A DNA stretch of 13,552 nt from Terriglobia bacterium. GTDB lineage: Bacteria > Acidobacteriota > Terriglobia > UBA7540. Below, in pieces: positions 1-7,941 of this stretch (position 1 is its first letter; each line of letters begins with the position of its first letter). Both the position numbers and the translations under genes were made by a program. Below the pieces are notes generated by a model that made no database searches, was not told where the DNA came from, and saw only the letters and a program-made list of their open reading frames with translations. The stretch spans positions 1-13,552 of the forward strand of contig JASHYZ010000667.1 in assembly GCA_030042795.1 (NCBI GenBank), written 5' to 3'.

Positions 1-1
1 C

Positions 2-1000
2 ACGAAGGAGGCCTTCGGCACCGGTAGCAGCACCGGAATCGCCTTGCGGAACGGCTACCTTTACGTAGCTCATCTCAACTCCGTCGAAAGATTCAAAATG
101 ACGCCCGGACAACTCACGCCCTCCGGCCCTCCCGAAACCGTGGTGAGCAGTTTGCCGGGCGTTGACGAGCACGGCGACAAAGGCATCGCCTTTGACGGCA
201 AAGGGTCGTTCTACGTCAACGTAGGCGCGCCCTCAAATGCCTGCCAGCCGCGCAACCGACAGAAAGGAGTGCTTGGACAAGATCCATGCCAACTGCTGGA
301 AACGCACGGGGGCATCTGGAAATTCAACGAAAACAAGCTCGGCCAGAAGCAGTCCGACGGCGTGCGTTACGCCACCGGCCTGCGACAGATGCCTGCCATC
401 GCATGGCATTACGGCGCGCTCTACATCGTGATGAACAACCGCGACCAGCTTGACACGCTTTGGCCGGAACACTTCACGGCGAAGGACAATGCCGAGCGCC
501 CCGCCGAGTGCATGTACCGCGCGGTGCAGGGTTCCAACTTCGGCTGGCCTTATTGCTTCTATGACTACGAACTCAAAAAACTGCTGCTGAACCCCGAGTA
601 CGGGGGCGACGGTAAGAAAGTGGGACGTTGCACTCAGTTTGACTTGCCGGTGGCGAGTTACCCGGCTCACTGGGCGCCGGTGGACCTCATGTTTTACGAC
701 GGCGACCAGTTTCCCGCTCGCTATCGCGGCGGAGCGTTCATTGCCTTCCACGGATCGTGGAACCGCGCGCCATTGCCTCAGGCCGGTTCCAACGTGACCT
801 TCCAGCCATTTTCCCAGGGCACGCCTTCCGGCAAATTCGAGGTATTTGCCAGCGGTTTTGCTGGCAAGACGGTACCTATGAACCCTGACGACGCCCTTGC
901 TCGCGCGGACGGCGTAGCTGAAGCGCCCGACGGTTCTCTTTATATCGGCGAAAGCCAGAAGGGCAAAATCTGGCACGTGTTCTATCGAGGCACGAAATAG
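2..1000 (+). CDS. PQQ-dependent sugar (sorbosone-type) dehydrogenase, 3' part
   Basis: This is the C-terminal ~332 codons of a six-bladed beta-propeller dehydrogenase of the soluble glucose/sorbosone dehydrogenase family, which oxidises sugars or aldehydes with PQQ, usually in the periplasm. The frame is open to the left edge, so the real start and any signal peptide lie outside the window. A TTG at 44 lies inside conserved sequence and is not a credible start. Visible family motifs in order are FGTGSSTGIAL at the edge, EHGDKGIAF (the His is where the family's catalytic histidine is expected), a YVNVG blade strand, YATGLRQMPAIAWH, GWPYCFYD, AHWAPVDLMFYDG, the near-invariant HGSWNR, and a closing DGVAEAPDGSLYIGE...GKIWHVFY blade ending in TAG. 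Family membership is secure. The substrate cannot be read from the sequence. The next gene starts 235 bp downstream, beyond an inverted-repeat element, so co-transcription is doubtful. Confidence 0.88.
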   Translation, partial: TKEAFGTGSSTGIALRNGYLYVAHLNSVERFKMTPGQLTPSGPPETVVSSLPGVDEHGDKGIAFDGKGSFYVNVGAPSNACQPRNRQKGVLGQDPCQLLETHGGIWKFNENKLGQKQSDGVRYATGLRQMPAIAWHYGALYIVMNNRDQLDTLWPEHFTAKDNAERPAECMYRAVQGSNFGWPYCFYDYELKKLLLNPEYGGDGKKVGRCTQFDLPVASYPAHWAPVDLMFYDGDQFPARYRGGAFIAFHGSWNRAPLPQAGSNVTFQPFSQGTPSGKFEVFASGFAGKTVPMNPDDALARADGVAEAPDGSLYIGESQKGKIWHVFYRGTK

Positions 1001-1054
1001 GCGTGGATTGACCGGCCATCTTCTCTGTCGCCTATTGGATTTCGCGAAATAGGA

Positions 1055-1180
1055 TGACTGCATTCCCCTCACCCTCTTGCCCCTCCCCCGAGGGAGCAGG
1101 GAAAGCCATTTCAACATATAGCGCCCTCTCCCTGGGGAGAGGGTGGCGCGAAGTGTCGGGTGAGGGGGGCAATGCTGTCA
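1055..1180. repeat. Intergenic inverted-repeat (MITE/REP-like) element
   Basis: A 126-bp segment fills most of the gap between the dehydrogenase and the cupin gene. Its ends are imperfect inverted repeats: 1055-1074 begins TGACTGCATTCCCCTCACCC, and the reverse complement of 1158-1180 begins TGACAGCATTG and ends CCCTCACCC, with one mismatch and a 3-nt length difference. Inside is a second hairpin, CCCTCTCCC (1124-1132) and GGGAGAGGG (1135-1143), with a 2-nt loop, plus a smaller CTCCC/GGGAG pair near 1083-1096. It has no coding potential. CCCTCTCCC...GGGAGAGGG-type palindromes are scattered between genes in many bacterial genomes. Calling this a dispersed element is an inference, because only one copy lies in the window. 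Confidence 0.6.
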
Positions 1181-1224
1181 CAGTGTTCGACAAAGGTCGG
1201 CAAGAATCACGTACGTTACAGAAC

Positions 1225-1230
1225 AGGTGG
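1225..1230 (+). promoter_or_regulatory. Shine-Dalgarno deciding the cupin start
   Basis: AGGTGG is followed after 5 nt by ATG 1236. The in-frame alternatives GTG 1227 and ATG 1233 overlap or crowd this site, so 1236 is the best supported start. Confidence 0.5.
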
Positions 1231-1235
1231 TCATG

Positions 1236-1910
1236 ATGCGTGAAGCTCCCAACAAAGACGCACTGACGCGACGGAAATTTCTGGGCGCAAGCTCGGCGGC
1301 GCTCACTTCCGCAACCATCCTCTCGCCGCTCTCGGCAAACAACCTCGCGGGACAGCAACAGCCCGCGTCCAAGCCCGACTCCGACCGAAACCCAAGCGAT
1401 CCCGGTCCCGCCAACCCCGCTCTGGACGCGGCCAATCCGGATTCCGGCAATCCGGTTCCGACGGATGCGGGCAGCGTGCAGACGTTCAAATACCCTTTTT
1501 CCTTTGCGCATAAGCGGCTTCATGAAGGCGGCTGGTCCCGCGAAGTGACGCAACGTGAACTTGCGGTGGCCAAGAATCTGTCCGGAGTCAACATGCGATT
1601 GACTGCCGGCGGCATCCGCGAGCTCCATTGGCACACGGCCGCGGAGTGGGCGTTCATGCTCTATGGCAACGCCCGCATCACCTGCATCGATGCAGACGGC
1701 AAGAGCTTCGTCACTGATATCAAAGATGGCGACCTGTGGTTTTCCCCCACCGGCATTCCTCACTCTATCCAAGGACTCGCTCCCGACGGCTGCGAGTTCC
1801 TGCTGGTGTTTGATGACGGCAACTTCTCCGAATACGAAACGGTGCTGCTCTCCGACTGGATGGCGCACACGCCGCCACCCTGCCCCTGCTGGCCTGAACA
1901 GCGGGGTTGA
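1236..1910 (+). CDS. Tat-exported monocupin, N-terminal half of oxalate decarboxylase (probably truncated)
   Basis: The 224-residue product matches only the first cupin of bicupin oxalate decarboxylase, the Mn enzyme that converts oxalate to formate and CO2. It has a Tat signal (T-RRKFLG at residues 11-17, then a hydrophobic Ala/Ser stretch), a Pro/Asp/Asn-rich linker (~43-80) and the cupin (~84-212). Expected Mn ligands are all present: H131 and H133 in ELHWH, E137, and H176 in GIPHSI. R128 fits the conserved active-site Arg. FSEYE (197-201) replaces the usual SENS lid but keeps the lid glutamate (E199). After SDWMAHTPP the homology stops and a Pro/Cys-rich tail, CPCWPEQRG, leads to TGA. Bicupin enzymes have roughly 380-420 residues, so the second cupin is missing, and only ~60 bp separate this stop from the next gene. 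It may be a decaying remnant or a working single-domain cupin. The domain call is firm; activity is unknown. Confidence 0.82.
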   Translation: MREAPNKDALTRRKFLGASSAALTSATILSPLSANNLAGQQQPASKPDSDRNPSDPGPANPALDAANPDSGNPVPTDAGSVQTFKYPFSFAHKRLHEGGWSREVTQRELAVAKNLSGVNMRLTAGGIRELHWHTAAEWAFMLYGNARITCIDADGKSFVTDIKDGDLWFSPTGIPHSIQGLAPDGCEFLLVFDDGNFSEYETVLLSDWMAHTPPPCPCWPEQRG

Positions 1911-1969
1911 CTCCAGGCGCCTGAGCGGCATCCAATTAGAGTGTACAAAAGGAGCTTCGGGTATTTCTC

Positions 1970-2863
1970 ATGGGTGGGGGGTGTATGCTAGCTAGCCGGT
2001 GGCGTTTGATGGCGTTTGGGACGGCTTGCGCACTGGTGCTTTCGGCGCCGCTGCTGTGGGCGCGGTACGCTCAGGGCGCGCCGAACGCGAACGACCAAGC
2101 GATCACCGACGATATCAACGCCAAGCTTTTTGCGGATTCCGTGCTGAAAACGCGCGACATTCGCGTGAGCACGCAGGATGCCGTCGTGACCTTGCGAGGT
2201 TCAGTGGGCACGCGCCTGGAGAAGGCCGCGGTGGATCGAATCGCCAGCACCGAACCCGGCGTTCAGAAGGTGATCGACAGTCTCGCGATTACCGGTGACA
2301 CGGCGACTCCGCCGCCTGCTACCGCTGCGCCTCAGCCTGGAGGGCTGCCGGTGCCGACGGGCTCCGTGGTGACGGTGCGGATGATCGATTCGATTGATTC
2401 AAAGAAGAATCAGCCCGGCCAGGAGTTTGACGCCACGGTGGAGACGCCTGTGACATCAGGGAGCACGGTGGCGATTCCGAAAGGCTCCCCAGCCAAGGTT
2501 CGCCTGGCCGCGGCCAACGATTCGGGAAGAATCGAGGGCAGCGCCCAACTTGAATTGGAGTTGATCTCGATCACAGTCAACGGCGTTCCCTACCAAATCC
2601 AGAGCGGTTTCTACGAGCAACACGGAAACTCGCGCGGGCAGCGTACCGCTGAGGCCGGTGGCGCGGGCGCGGTGCTCGGCGCGTTGATTGGCGCTATCGC
2701 CGGCGGGGGCAAGGGTGCGGCCATCGGGGCCGGCAGCGGAGCCGCCATCGGCGCGGGCAGCCAGGTGGTGATGCATGGATCGAGCATCAGGGTACCTTCC
2801 GAGACCAAGATCGACTTTACGCTTAAGCAGCCGATCACCATTGCCCAGGCTTCCGGAAGGTAG
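1970..2863 (+). CDS. Exported BON-domain protein with glycine-zipper segment
   Basis: The product has 297 residues. A Sec-type signal covers roughly residues 10-36 (hydrophobic ACALVLSAPLLW, likely cleavage near AQG-AP). A BON domain follows at ~41-108 (ITDDINAKLFADS, VVTLRGSVGT, VQKVIDSLAI); BON domains are thought to bind membranes or phospholipids and typically sit in periplasmic proteins. After a Pro-rich linker (111-128) comes a beta-rich region (129-~215) resembling the N-terminal domain of the next gene's product. It is interrupted by a Gly/Ala stretch with repeated GAxxG/GxxxG spacing (229-265), a glycine-zipper pattern suggesting membrane insertion or self-association, and closes with IDFTLKQPITI. 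ATG 1970 has AAAAGGAG 15 nt upstream, rather far; ATG 1985, preceded by GGGTGG, is a good alternative and leaves the signal intact. A role in envelope integrity is inferred. The next gene starts 90 bp downstream on the same strand. Confidence 0.8.
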   Translation: MGGGCMLASRWRLMAFGTACALVLSAPLLWARYAQGAPNANDQAITDDINAKLFADSVLKTRDIRVSTQDAVVTLRGSVGTRLEKAAVDRIASTEPGVQKVIDSLAITGDTATPPPATAAPQPGGLPVPTGSVVTVRMIDSIDSKKNQPGQEFDATVETPVTSGSTVAIPKGSPAKVRLAAANDSGRIEGSAQLELELISITVNGVPYQIQSGFYEQHGNSRGQRTAEAGGAGAVLGALIGAIAGGGKGAAIGAGSGAAIGAGSQVVMHGSSIRVPSETKIDFTLKQPITIAQASGR

Positions 2864-2953
2864 CGAAGCACGGAAAGCAACCTGCGCGCTCACACCCCGA
2901 GACTTCATGAGTATCACGACAGATCGTACGACGGAAGAGACGAGAGGTTCCCG

Positions 2954-4231
2954 ATGAGAGCTTGTGGCGCAAAGGCGCGCACGATTGCCGGGGCCTGGCT
3001 CGAGCCCCTTATCCTAGCCGCCCTCCTCTTCTCCTTCTCTCCGCTACCGGCTCACGGCGCTGCCTCCGTGCCCGCCAGTACGGTCCTCTACCTCCATCTG
3101 CAGACCGCTGTCAGCACCAAGACGTCAAAAGAAGGCCAAGCGGTTTCAGCCACGGTTTCGCGCGCCGTTGCTGCCGAAGGCGGCGTAGCCATTCCTGTTG
3201 GGGCCGTGCTGACGGGCACCATCGCGAAATGCTCCCAGCCCGCTGCGGCCGATGAGCGAGCTGAGATCCTCCTAAAGTTCACCAAACTCGCGATTCCGGG
3301 CGAGGGCGATCTGAGCGTAACGGGCCACCTGAGCGGCGTCAGCAACGCGCGCGAGAGCCTGCTGGCGGACGGAACCGTGGTGGGAGTGATGGAGAGCGAG
3401 ACTCCGGCGGGATTGCTGAGCGGAGCCCTGGCAAAGCTGAGCAAGAACGCGACCATCGCCGAGCAGATCCAGAAGCAAAGGATCGGCCAGGTGAATACGG
3501 CCATCGAGTATTCGGCGGGGACGGACATTCAGTTCACGCTGACCGAGCCGCTGACCGTCAGGAAGCTTTTCGCTTCCAGCGGCCCTACGGCTCTCCCCGG
3601 GAATTTGAGGGCTTCACTGGAGGACTTCGTCGCCGGGGCTCCGCGGCGTTCCGTCAGTAAGGAGAACAAACCCGGCGATCCCATCAATCTGGTCATTGTT
3701 GGAAGCGCTCAGGATATCGAACAGGCCTTTCACAACGCCGGCTGGAGCGCGGCCAGCCGCGAGAACAGCAAGTCCGTAGCGGATACCATGCGAGCCGTCA
3801 TCAACGGAGAGGGTTACGGACTGGCCCCGGTTTCTAATCTCTACCTGTTCGGACGCAAGGAAGATTTCGCCTTCGAGAAAATGTTGAATACGTTCAACAA
3901 GCGACACCATTTGCGGCTGTGGCAGACAACCGCGCGCGCGCCCGACGGACGGCCCATCTGGCTGGGCGCGGCCACGCACGACACCGGCATTGACGTCCAC
4001 CCTGGTGTGATTTCCCACGCCACGGATCCGGACCTCGATGATGAGCGAAGCCAGGTAGAAGCTGACTTGGTAGCAAGCAGTGATGTGCGGGCGGTTCAGT
4101 TGATCGCGCGGCCCAACCCGCTAACGAGCGGAACTACCGCCACGGGCGGCGCCTGGCATACGGACGGGCAGTTACTGGCTGTCGATCTGAAACCAGAAGG
4201 CGAGCAGGCCAAGGCAGGGAGTCGGGAATAG
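2954..4231 (+). CDS. Exported protein with C-terminal LssY_C domain
   Basis: The product has 425 residues. A signal peptide spans ~1-36 (LILAALLFSFSPLPAHG-A). Residues ~38-202 form a beta-rich domain resembling the one in the preceding gene: VPASTVLYLHLQTAVSTKTS against VPTGSVVTVRMIDSIDSKKN, then VAIPVGAVLTG against VAIPKGSPAKV, ending DIQFTLTEPLTV against KIDFTLKQPITI. The middle holds a helical, Ala/Leu-rich piece instead of the glycine zipper. From ~241 to ~375 the sequence fits the LssY C-terminal domain (DPINLVIVGS, AFHNAGWSAA, VSNLYLFGRKEDFAFEK, RLWQT, IWLGAATHDTGID, DERSQVEADL). That domain is often found attached to PAP2 phosphatases, but no phosphatase domain is present here. Its biochemical role is not established. 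GAGAGG precedes ATG 2954. It is probably co-transcribed with the BON gene. The domain call is good; the function is unknown. Confidence 0.8.
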   Translation: MRACGAKARTIAGAWLEPLILAALLFSFSPLPAHGAASVPASTVLYLHLQTAVSTKTSKEGQAVSATVSRAVAAEGGVAIPVGAVLTGTIAKCSQPAAADERAEILLKFTKLAIPGEGDLSVTGHLSGVSNARESLLADGTVVGVMESETPAGLLSGALAKLSKNATIAEQIQKQRIGQVNTAIEYSAGTDIQFTLTEPLTVRKLFASSGPTALPGNLRASLEDFVAGAPRRSVSKENKPGDPINLVIVGSAQDIEQAFHNAGWSAASRENSKSVADTMRAVINGEGYGLAPVSNLYLFGRKEDFAFEKMLNTFNKRHHLRLWQTTARAPDGRPIWLGAATHDTGIDVHPGVISHATDPDLDDERSQVEADLVASSDVRAVQLIARPNPLTSGTTATGGAWHTDGQLLAVDLKPEGEQAKAGSRE

Positions 4232-4279
4232 GAAGTGAGGAGTGAAGTTTGTTGAATTCGCTCCCTCCTGCCCATTCCC
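4224..4279. terminator. Possible bidirectional terminator hairpin between convergent genes
   Basis: Segments 4224-4242 and 4261-4279 are imperfect inverted repeats (14 of 19 positions pair, including a GGGAAT/ATTCCC end) around an 18-nt A/T-rich loop. They lie between the LssY_C gene stop and the end of the convergent small gene. The left arm overlaps the last codons of the LssY_C gene. There is no clear U-tract, so this remains tentative. Confidence 0.3.
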
Positions 4280-4305
4280 AATGCCCCGCCCTTGGCGTTC
4301 ATGGG

Positions 4306-4743
4306 TTAGTGAGTGAATGCCGCCACGTATACGTCACGAGACGGCGTGTTGACTGCGGCTTCCGAGGCTTCTTTTGCGGTCTCGCGCTCCAGCTTCGAAG
4401 CGGATACAGTTTTCGTGTTGTCCCACGTGCGGATCTCGGACAGGAAGCACCGATCACCATACTTGTGGAAGACCAGCAGTGCTTGATCGACCTCCGAGAT
4501 CGCCTTGGGCGGCGCAGACATGACTAGAGTCATCGCCGCCTGCGCCGTGGCCTCGTTTTGGATCACCATGGCCTTTGCGAGGACCGGTCGGACTTCGTAT
4601 TGCCCGGCGGGAAGCGTAGTTGATCCTACGTTGAACGCGAAGGGAATTGTCGCCTCCACCCTATCCTGCGCAAATGCAGGCGCCACGGCCATCAAAGCCA
4701 TTCCGCTCAAGATGACCAAGGCGAGAAATGTCTTTTTTCTCAT
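4306..4743 (-). CDS. Small secreted protein of unknown function
   Basis: The product has 145 residues with a clear Sec signal (MRKKTFLALVILSGMALMAVAPAFA-QD, cleavage near residue 25). The mature part begins VEATIPFAFNVGSTTLPAGQYEV, continues with short beta-like segments, then LLVFHKYGDRCFLSEIRTWD and a charged helix SKLERETAKEASEA. The pattern 'IPF-F-vg---LPAG-Y-V ... F-kYG---FL-eI ... Er' is one I associate with multi-copy small secreted proteins in acidobacterial genomes, without an assigned function. The start at 4743 is chosen because GGGAGG lies 4 nt before it; an in-frame ATG at 4761 would place that motif inside the gene. It is divergent from the kinase gene across ~220 bp. A single cysteine rules out an internal disulfide. 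Confidence 0.78.
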   Translation of the reverse strand: MRKKTFLALVILSGMALMAVAPAFAQDRVEATIPFAFNVGSTTLPAGQYEVRPVLAKAMVIQNEATAQAAMTLVMSAPPKAISEVDQALLVFHKYGDRCFLSEIRTWDNTKTVSASKLERETAKEASEAAVNTPSRDVYVAAFTH

Positions 4744-4747
4744 AAAT

Positions 4748-4753
4748 CCTCCC
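4748..4753 (-). promoter_or_regulatory. Shine-Dalgarno deciding the small secreted protein start
   Basis: On the minus strand GGGAGG is followed by ATTT and the ATG at 4743. This favours 4743 over the upstream ATG at 4761. Confidence 0.6.
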
Positions 4754-4963
4754 TTTTCCACGATTTAAGTTGTCTTTCAGGGCGGCCATTTGCTGCCCTC
4801 AATGCTATAAGCGGAGAAACCACTCAAAAGGTGACATGACCGGGCGCCTTCGGTGAAATCTCACTTGCTCCGCGGGAGGACGCCGGCCGGAGCGCAGAAA
4901 TGCTGCCCATTTGTGTGATATATCTGGGAAATGAGCTTGTGATACAGCGGCAAACGAAAGCTG

Positions 4964-7861
4964 ATGGACTCTAACCGGTCGGAACGCGCAAGGGAACTGT
5001 TTGAGACGGCGCTGGCGCTCGCAGAGCCGGAGCGGTCGCAGTTTCTTGCTCAGGCGTGTCAAGACGATGAGGAATTGCGCAACGAAGTTGAGTCTCTGAT
5101 TTCGGGCAGCACCCAGACCGGAGACATCATGCGGCTCTCTGTGGCGCGCGTGCCTCTTACGGGTGTGGCTGCGGAGGCATCCACCTCAGCTTTCTTGCCG
5201 GGTGATGTCGTTTCGGGCCGCTTCAGGGTGCGCCGGTTCCTCAGCCATGGCGGCATGGGTGAGGTGTATGAGGCGGAGGATCTTGAGCTCGGGACCCGTA
5301 TCGCGCTGAAGACGATCCGGCCCGAGATTTCATCTTCTCCGCAAACTCTGGCGCGCTTCAAACAGGAATTTCAGTTGGCCTGCCTGGTGACTCATCCCAA
5401 TGTATGCCGGCTATTTCACCTGGAGCGGCACCGCCCGCCCGCCGAGCTCGGGAAACCGGAGATTTGGTTTCTCACGATGCAACTGCTGGAAGGCGAGACG
5501 CTTGGACGCCGCTTGCGCCGCCAGGGTCGCATGACGATGGACGAAGCGCTACCCCTCGTCCGGCAGATGGCTGAAGGGCTAGCTGCGGCTCACGAGGCTG
5601 GTGTTGTCCACCGCGATTTGAAGCCGGGGAATGTGATGCTGGTGGGAGAGCAGCAAACGGCCGCCGACCCGCAGCAACTGACACAACCTTCAGTCCCAAC
5701 TTCTGCCGCTTCGCACCGTTCGGCCGGCAGCGTTCGAGCCGTGATTACTGATTTTGGATTGGCTCGATCAGTGCTGCCTGCCGTTTCTGCCGACGGGGGA
5801 CCTCCGAGTCTCAGCGGGATGGGACAGACGCCGGGCACCCCAGCGTACATGGCGCCCGAGCAGTTGGAGGGCCGTGAAGTTACGCCCGCAACGGATATCT
5901 ACGCCCTGGGCCTGGTGGTGTATGAGATGCTTACCGGACAGCAGCCCTTCCCGGGACAACCCTATCGAAGGCTAGCTGAGCCCCCGACGCCGCCCACGGT
6001 TCATGTCCCGCTGATCTATCCGCGCTGGGAGTCTGTGATTCTGCGGTGTCTCAATATCAACGCTGCCTCACGGTTTGGGAATGCGAGGGAGGTGGTAGAG
6101 GCCCTGACGGACAGATCGAGGGGATCGTACGCCCCGGCGCCTCAGGGGGTGTTCAACCATTCTTTGGGTTGGCTCAACCGCAAGCGCCTTTGGGTGGCTA
6201 CCGCTGCCGCCCTGCTGGCGCTCTCGGCGCTCCTGGTCCGGCAACAATACGTGAAGCGGCGTCCCAACCTGGCTGGAGAGAATCTCGTGGTACTGCCCTT
6301 CAGTGCGGTTGGAGAGCGGCCTGATGAAGCGGCCTATTGCGACGGATTTACGGTCACCGTAACCACGCGGCTCGCCCAGGTTCCTTCGTTGCCTGTAACG
6401 CCCTATTTCGAGGTTCGCGCCAATCACGTGAGCAGTGTTGAAGACGCGCGGGCGCAGCTTGGAGCCAGCCTGGTTTTGATACCAACGTGGCAGCGCCTCG
6501 GCGATACAATTCGAATCACGCTCGCGCTGGTGGACACCCGTAGCAATCACCAGTTGCAAGCCCGCATTGTCGACGGCAGCGCCGCCAATCTTTTCGCCTT
6601 GCAGAACCGGGTGGTGGAAGCGGCCGTTGGTCTGCTTAACGTTGAGCGGCCCTCTGCTGAGCCGGAAGGAACCGTTGAATCCGCGTCTTATGACGATTAC
6701 ATTCGAGGTCGCGGCTATCTGCAGCGCTTCGCGGATTCGAAAAGCGTTGAAAGTGCCATTCAGGCCTTCAAGAGCGCGCTGCGGCGCGATTCAAAGTACG
6801 GCCTCGCGCACGCCGGCCTGGGCGAAGCTTACTGGAGGAAATTCGATCTCACGCGCGATGAATCCCTGGTGAAGCAGGCGCGCGACGAATGCACGATCGC
6901 AGTCAATTCGGGGACCGCAGGAGCGGAGGCTCACATTTGCCTGGGTTTGGTTGACAACGGAACGGGGCAGTATGAGCAGGGTACAGAGGAATTCCGCCAC
7001 GCGAGCGAGCTTGAGCCCACCAGTGATGCGGCTTACGTGGGACTCGCCCAGTCGTACGCAGGCTTAAACAAGCCTGAGGATGCGGAAAAGACATACCGGC
7101 AGGCGATAGCCCTTCATCCTGAGCGGCCGGTGGCTTACAACTGGCTTGGCGTGTTCTATCTTCAGCACGGGGACTACCCGCGGGCCGTCGAGATGTTTAG
7201 CCGAGTCACCGGGATGGCTCCCGGCAATCAGATATTCCACAGCAACCTCGGCGGAGCCTACCTGGCCGAGGGCCGCTACTCGGACGCCATCGAAGAGCTC
7301 GAAAATGCGGTCAAAATAACGCCAACCTATTACGCTTATTCCAATCTCGGCACGGCCTACTTCGGCCTCCGGCGCTTCTCTGAGGCAGCCCGCAACTATG
7401 AGTCTGCCTTGCACATCGACGATACAGATTACGCGGTGTGGGGCAACCTCGGCGACGCTTATACGTGGGCCCCCGGCGAGCATGAGAAGGCAAAAGCAGC
7501 TTACCGTGAGGCCATCAAGAGAGCGAAAGCAGCGCTGGATGTGAATGCTCGCGATTACTCCGCACAAAGCTATCTCGCGACTTACGAAGCGATGATTGGG
7601 AACCGCGAAGCGGCCCTCAGCGCTCTCGGCCAAGCGCTAAGGCTTGCTCCATCTGATCCCGACACGATGGCCAACGCGGCTCACGTCTACAATCAGCTTG
7701 GGGATACCCATCAGGCCTTCTTGTGGCTAGGAAAGGCCCTGGCCGCCGGATATTCGGCTGTCACCGTGAGGGACAGCCCTTACTTTGACAATCTGCATCG
7801 GGATTCCCGCTTCGCAACACTGTTACGCGACAGGCTGCCATTACCTGGAGCAGGAACCTGA
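4964..7861 (+). CDS. Membrane-anchored PknB-type Ser/Thr kinase with TolB-like region and TPRs
   Basis: The 965-residue protein should phosphorylate Ser/Thr in the cytoplasm and sense through its C-terminal part. Residues 1-58 form a helical leader typical of these kinases (ARELFETAL, DDEELRNEVESLI). The kinase domain is ~86-382: Gly-loop SHGGMGEVYEA (94-104), Lys116 in ALK, probable helix-C Glu135, HRDLKPGN (216-223), DFG (263-265), GTPAYMAPEQ (291-300), DIYALG (311-316) and Arg370. All key catalytic residues are present, so it should be active. The Asn223-to-Asp263 stretch is long and Gln/Ser/Pro-rich. A membrane helix lies at ~409-425 after the basic NRKR. Residues ~439-560 resemble the TolB/FlgO-like region (NLVVLPFSAVG, LGASLVLIPTWQRLGDTIRITLALVD). 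From ~576 to the end run about ten TPR-like helix pairs (NWLGVFYLQHGDYPRAVEMF, SNLGTAYFGLRRFSEAARNY). ATG 4964 lacks a strong SD. It appears monocistronic. Its targets are unknown. Confidence 0.93.
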   Translation: MDSNRSERARELFETALALAEPERSQFLAQACQDDEELRNEVESLISGSTQTGDIMRLSVARVPLTGVAAEASTSAFLPGDVVSGRFRVRRFLSHGGMGEVYEAEDLELGTRIALKTIRPEISSSPQTLARFKQEFQLACLVTHPNVCRLFHLERHRPPAELGKPEIWFLTMQLLEGETLGRRLRRQGRMTMDEALPLVRQMAEGLAAAHEAGVVHRDLKPGNVMLVGEQQTAADPQQLTQPSVPTSAASHRSAGSVRAVITDFGLARSVLPAVSADGGPPSLSGMGQTPGTPAYMAPEQLEGREVTPATDIYALGLVVYEMLTGQQPFPGQPYRRLAEPPTPPTVHVPLIYPRWESVILRCLNINAASRFGNAREVVEALTDRSRGSYAPAPQGVFNHSLGWLNRKRLWVATAAALLALSALLVRQQYVKRRPNLAGENLVVLPFSAVGERPDEAAYCDGFTVTVTTRLAQVPSLPVTPYFEVRANHVSSVEDARAQLGASLVLIPTWQRLGDTIRITLALVDTRSNHQLQARIVDGSAANLFALQNRVVEAAVGLLNVERPSAEPEGTVESASYDDYIRGRGYLQRFADSKSVESAIQAFKSALRRDSKYGLAHAGLGEAYWRKFDLTRDESLVKQARDECTIAVNSGTAGAEAHICLGLVDNGTGQYEQGTEEFRHASELEPTSDAAYVGLAQSYAGLNKPEDAEKTYRQAIALHPERPVAYNWLGVFYLQHGDYPRAVEMFSRVTGMAPGNQIFHSNLGGAYLAEGRYSDAIEELENAVKITPTYYAYSNLGTAYFGLRRFSEAARNYESALHIDDTDYAVWGNLGDAYTWAPGEHEKAKAAYREAIKRAKAALDVNARDYSAQSYLATYEAMIGNREAALSALGQALRLAPSDPDTMANAAHVYNQLGDTHQAFLWLGKALAAGYSAVTVRDSPYFDNLHRDSRFATLLRDRLPLPGAGT

Positions 7862-7941
7862 AATTCCGCTAAACCCCGCTTTCGCGGCCCGGCGCGAAGA
7901 CTCCGCAGTAGTTTCTCCACGCCGGCGCGCTCGAGATGAGA

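Noticed and set aside
233..1117. Minus-strand open frame of 294 codons opposite the dehydrogenase
   Set aside because: Basic, low-quality protein antisense to clear sugar-dehydrogenase motifs; shadow frame.
1032..1931. Minus-strand open frame of 299 codons across the repeat element and the cupin gene
   Set aside because: It reads through the palindromic element and antisense to a well-conserved cupin, and shows no recognisable domain. The plus-strand cupin explains the region.
1860..1969. Frameshift that might restore the second cupin of the oxalate decarboxylase
   Set aside because: I read the other frames after HTPP and found no second-cupin motif (no second ELHWH), and the next gene begins within 60 bp.
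4762..4963. sigma70-like promoter between the divergent small gene and the kinase
   Set aside because: TGTGATACA at 4938-4946 resembles an extended -10, but no -35 lies at a sensible distance, so no promoter is called.
7871..7890. CCGC...GCGG hairpin after the kinase stop as a terminator
   Set aside because: Only a 4-bp stem with no U-tract; too weak to call.
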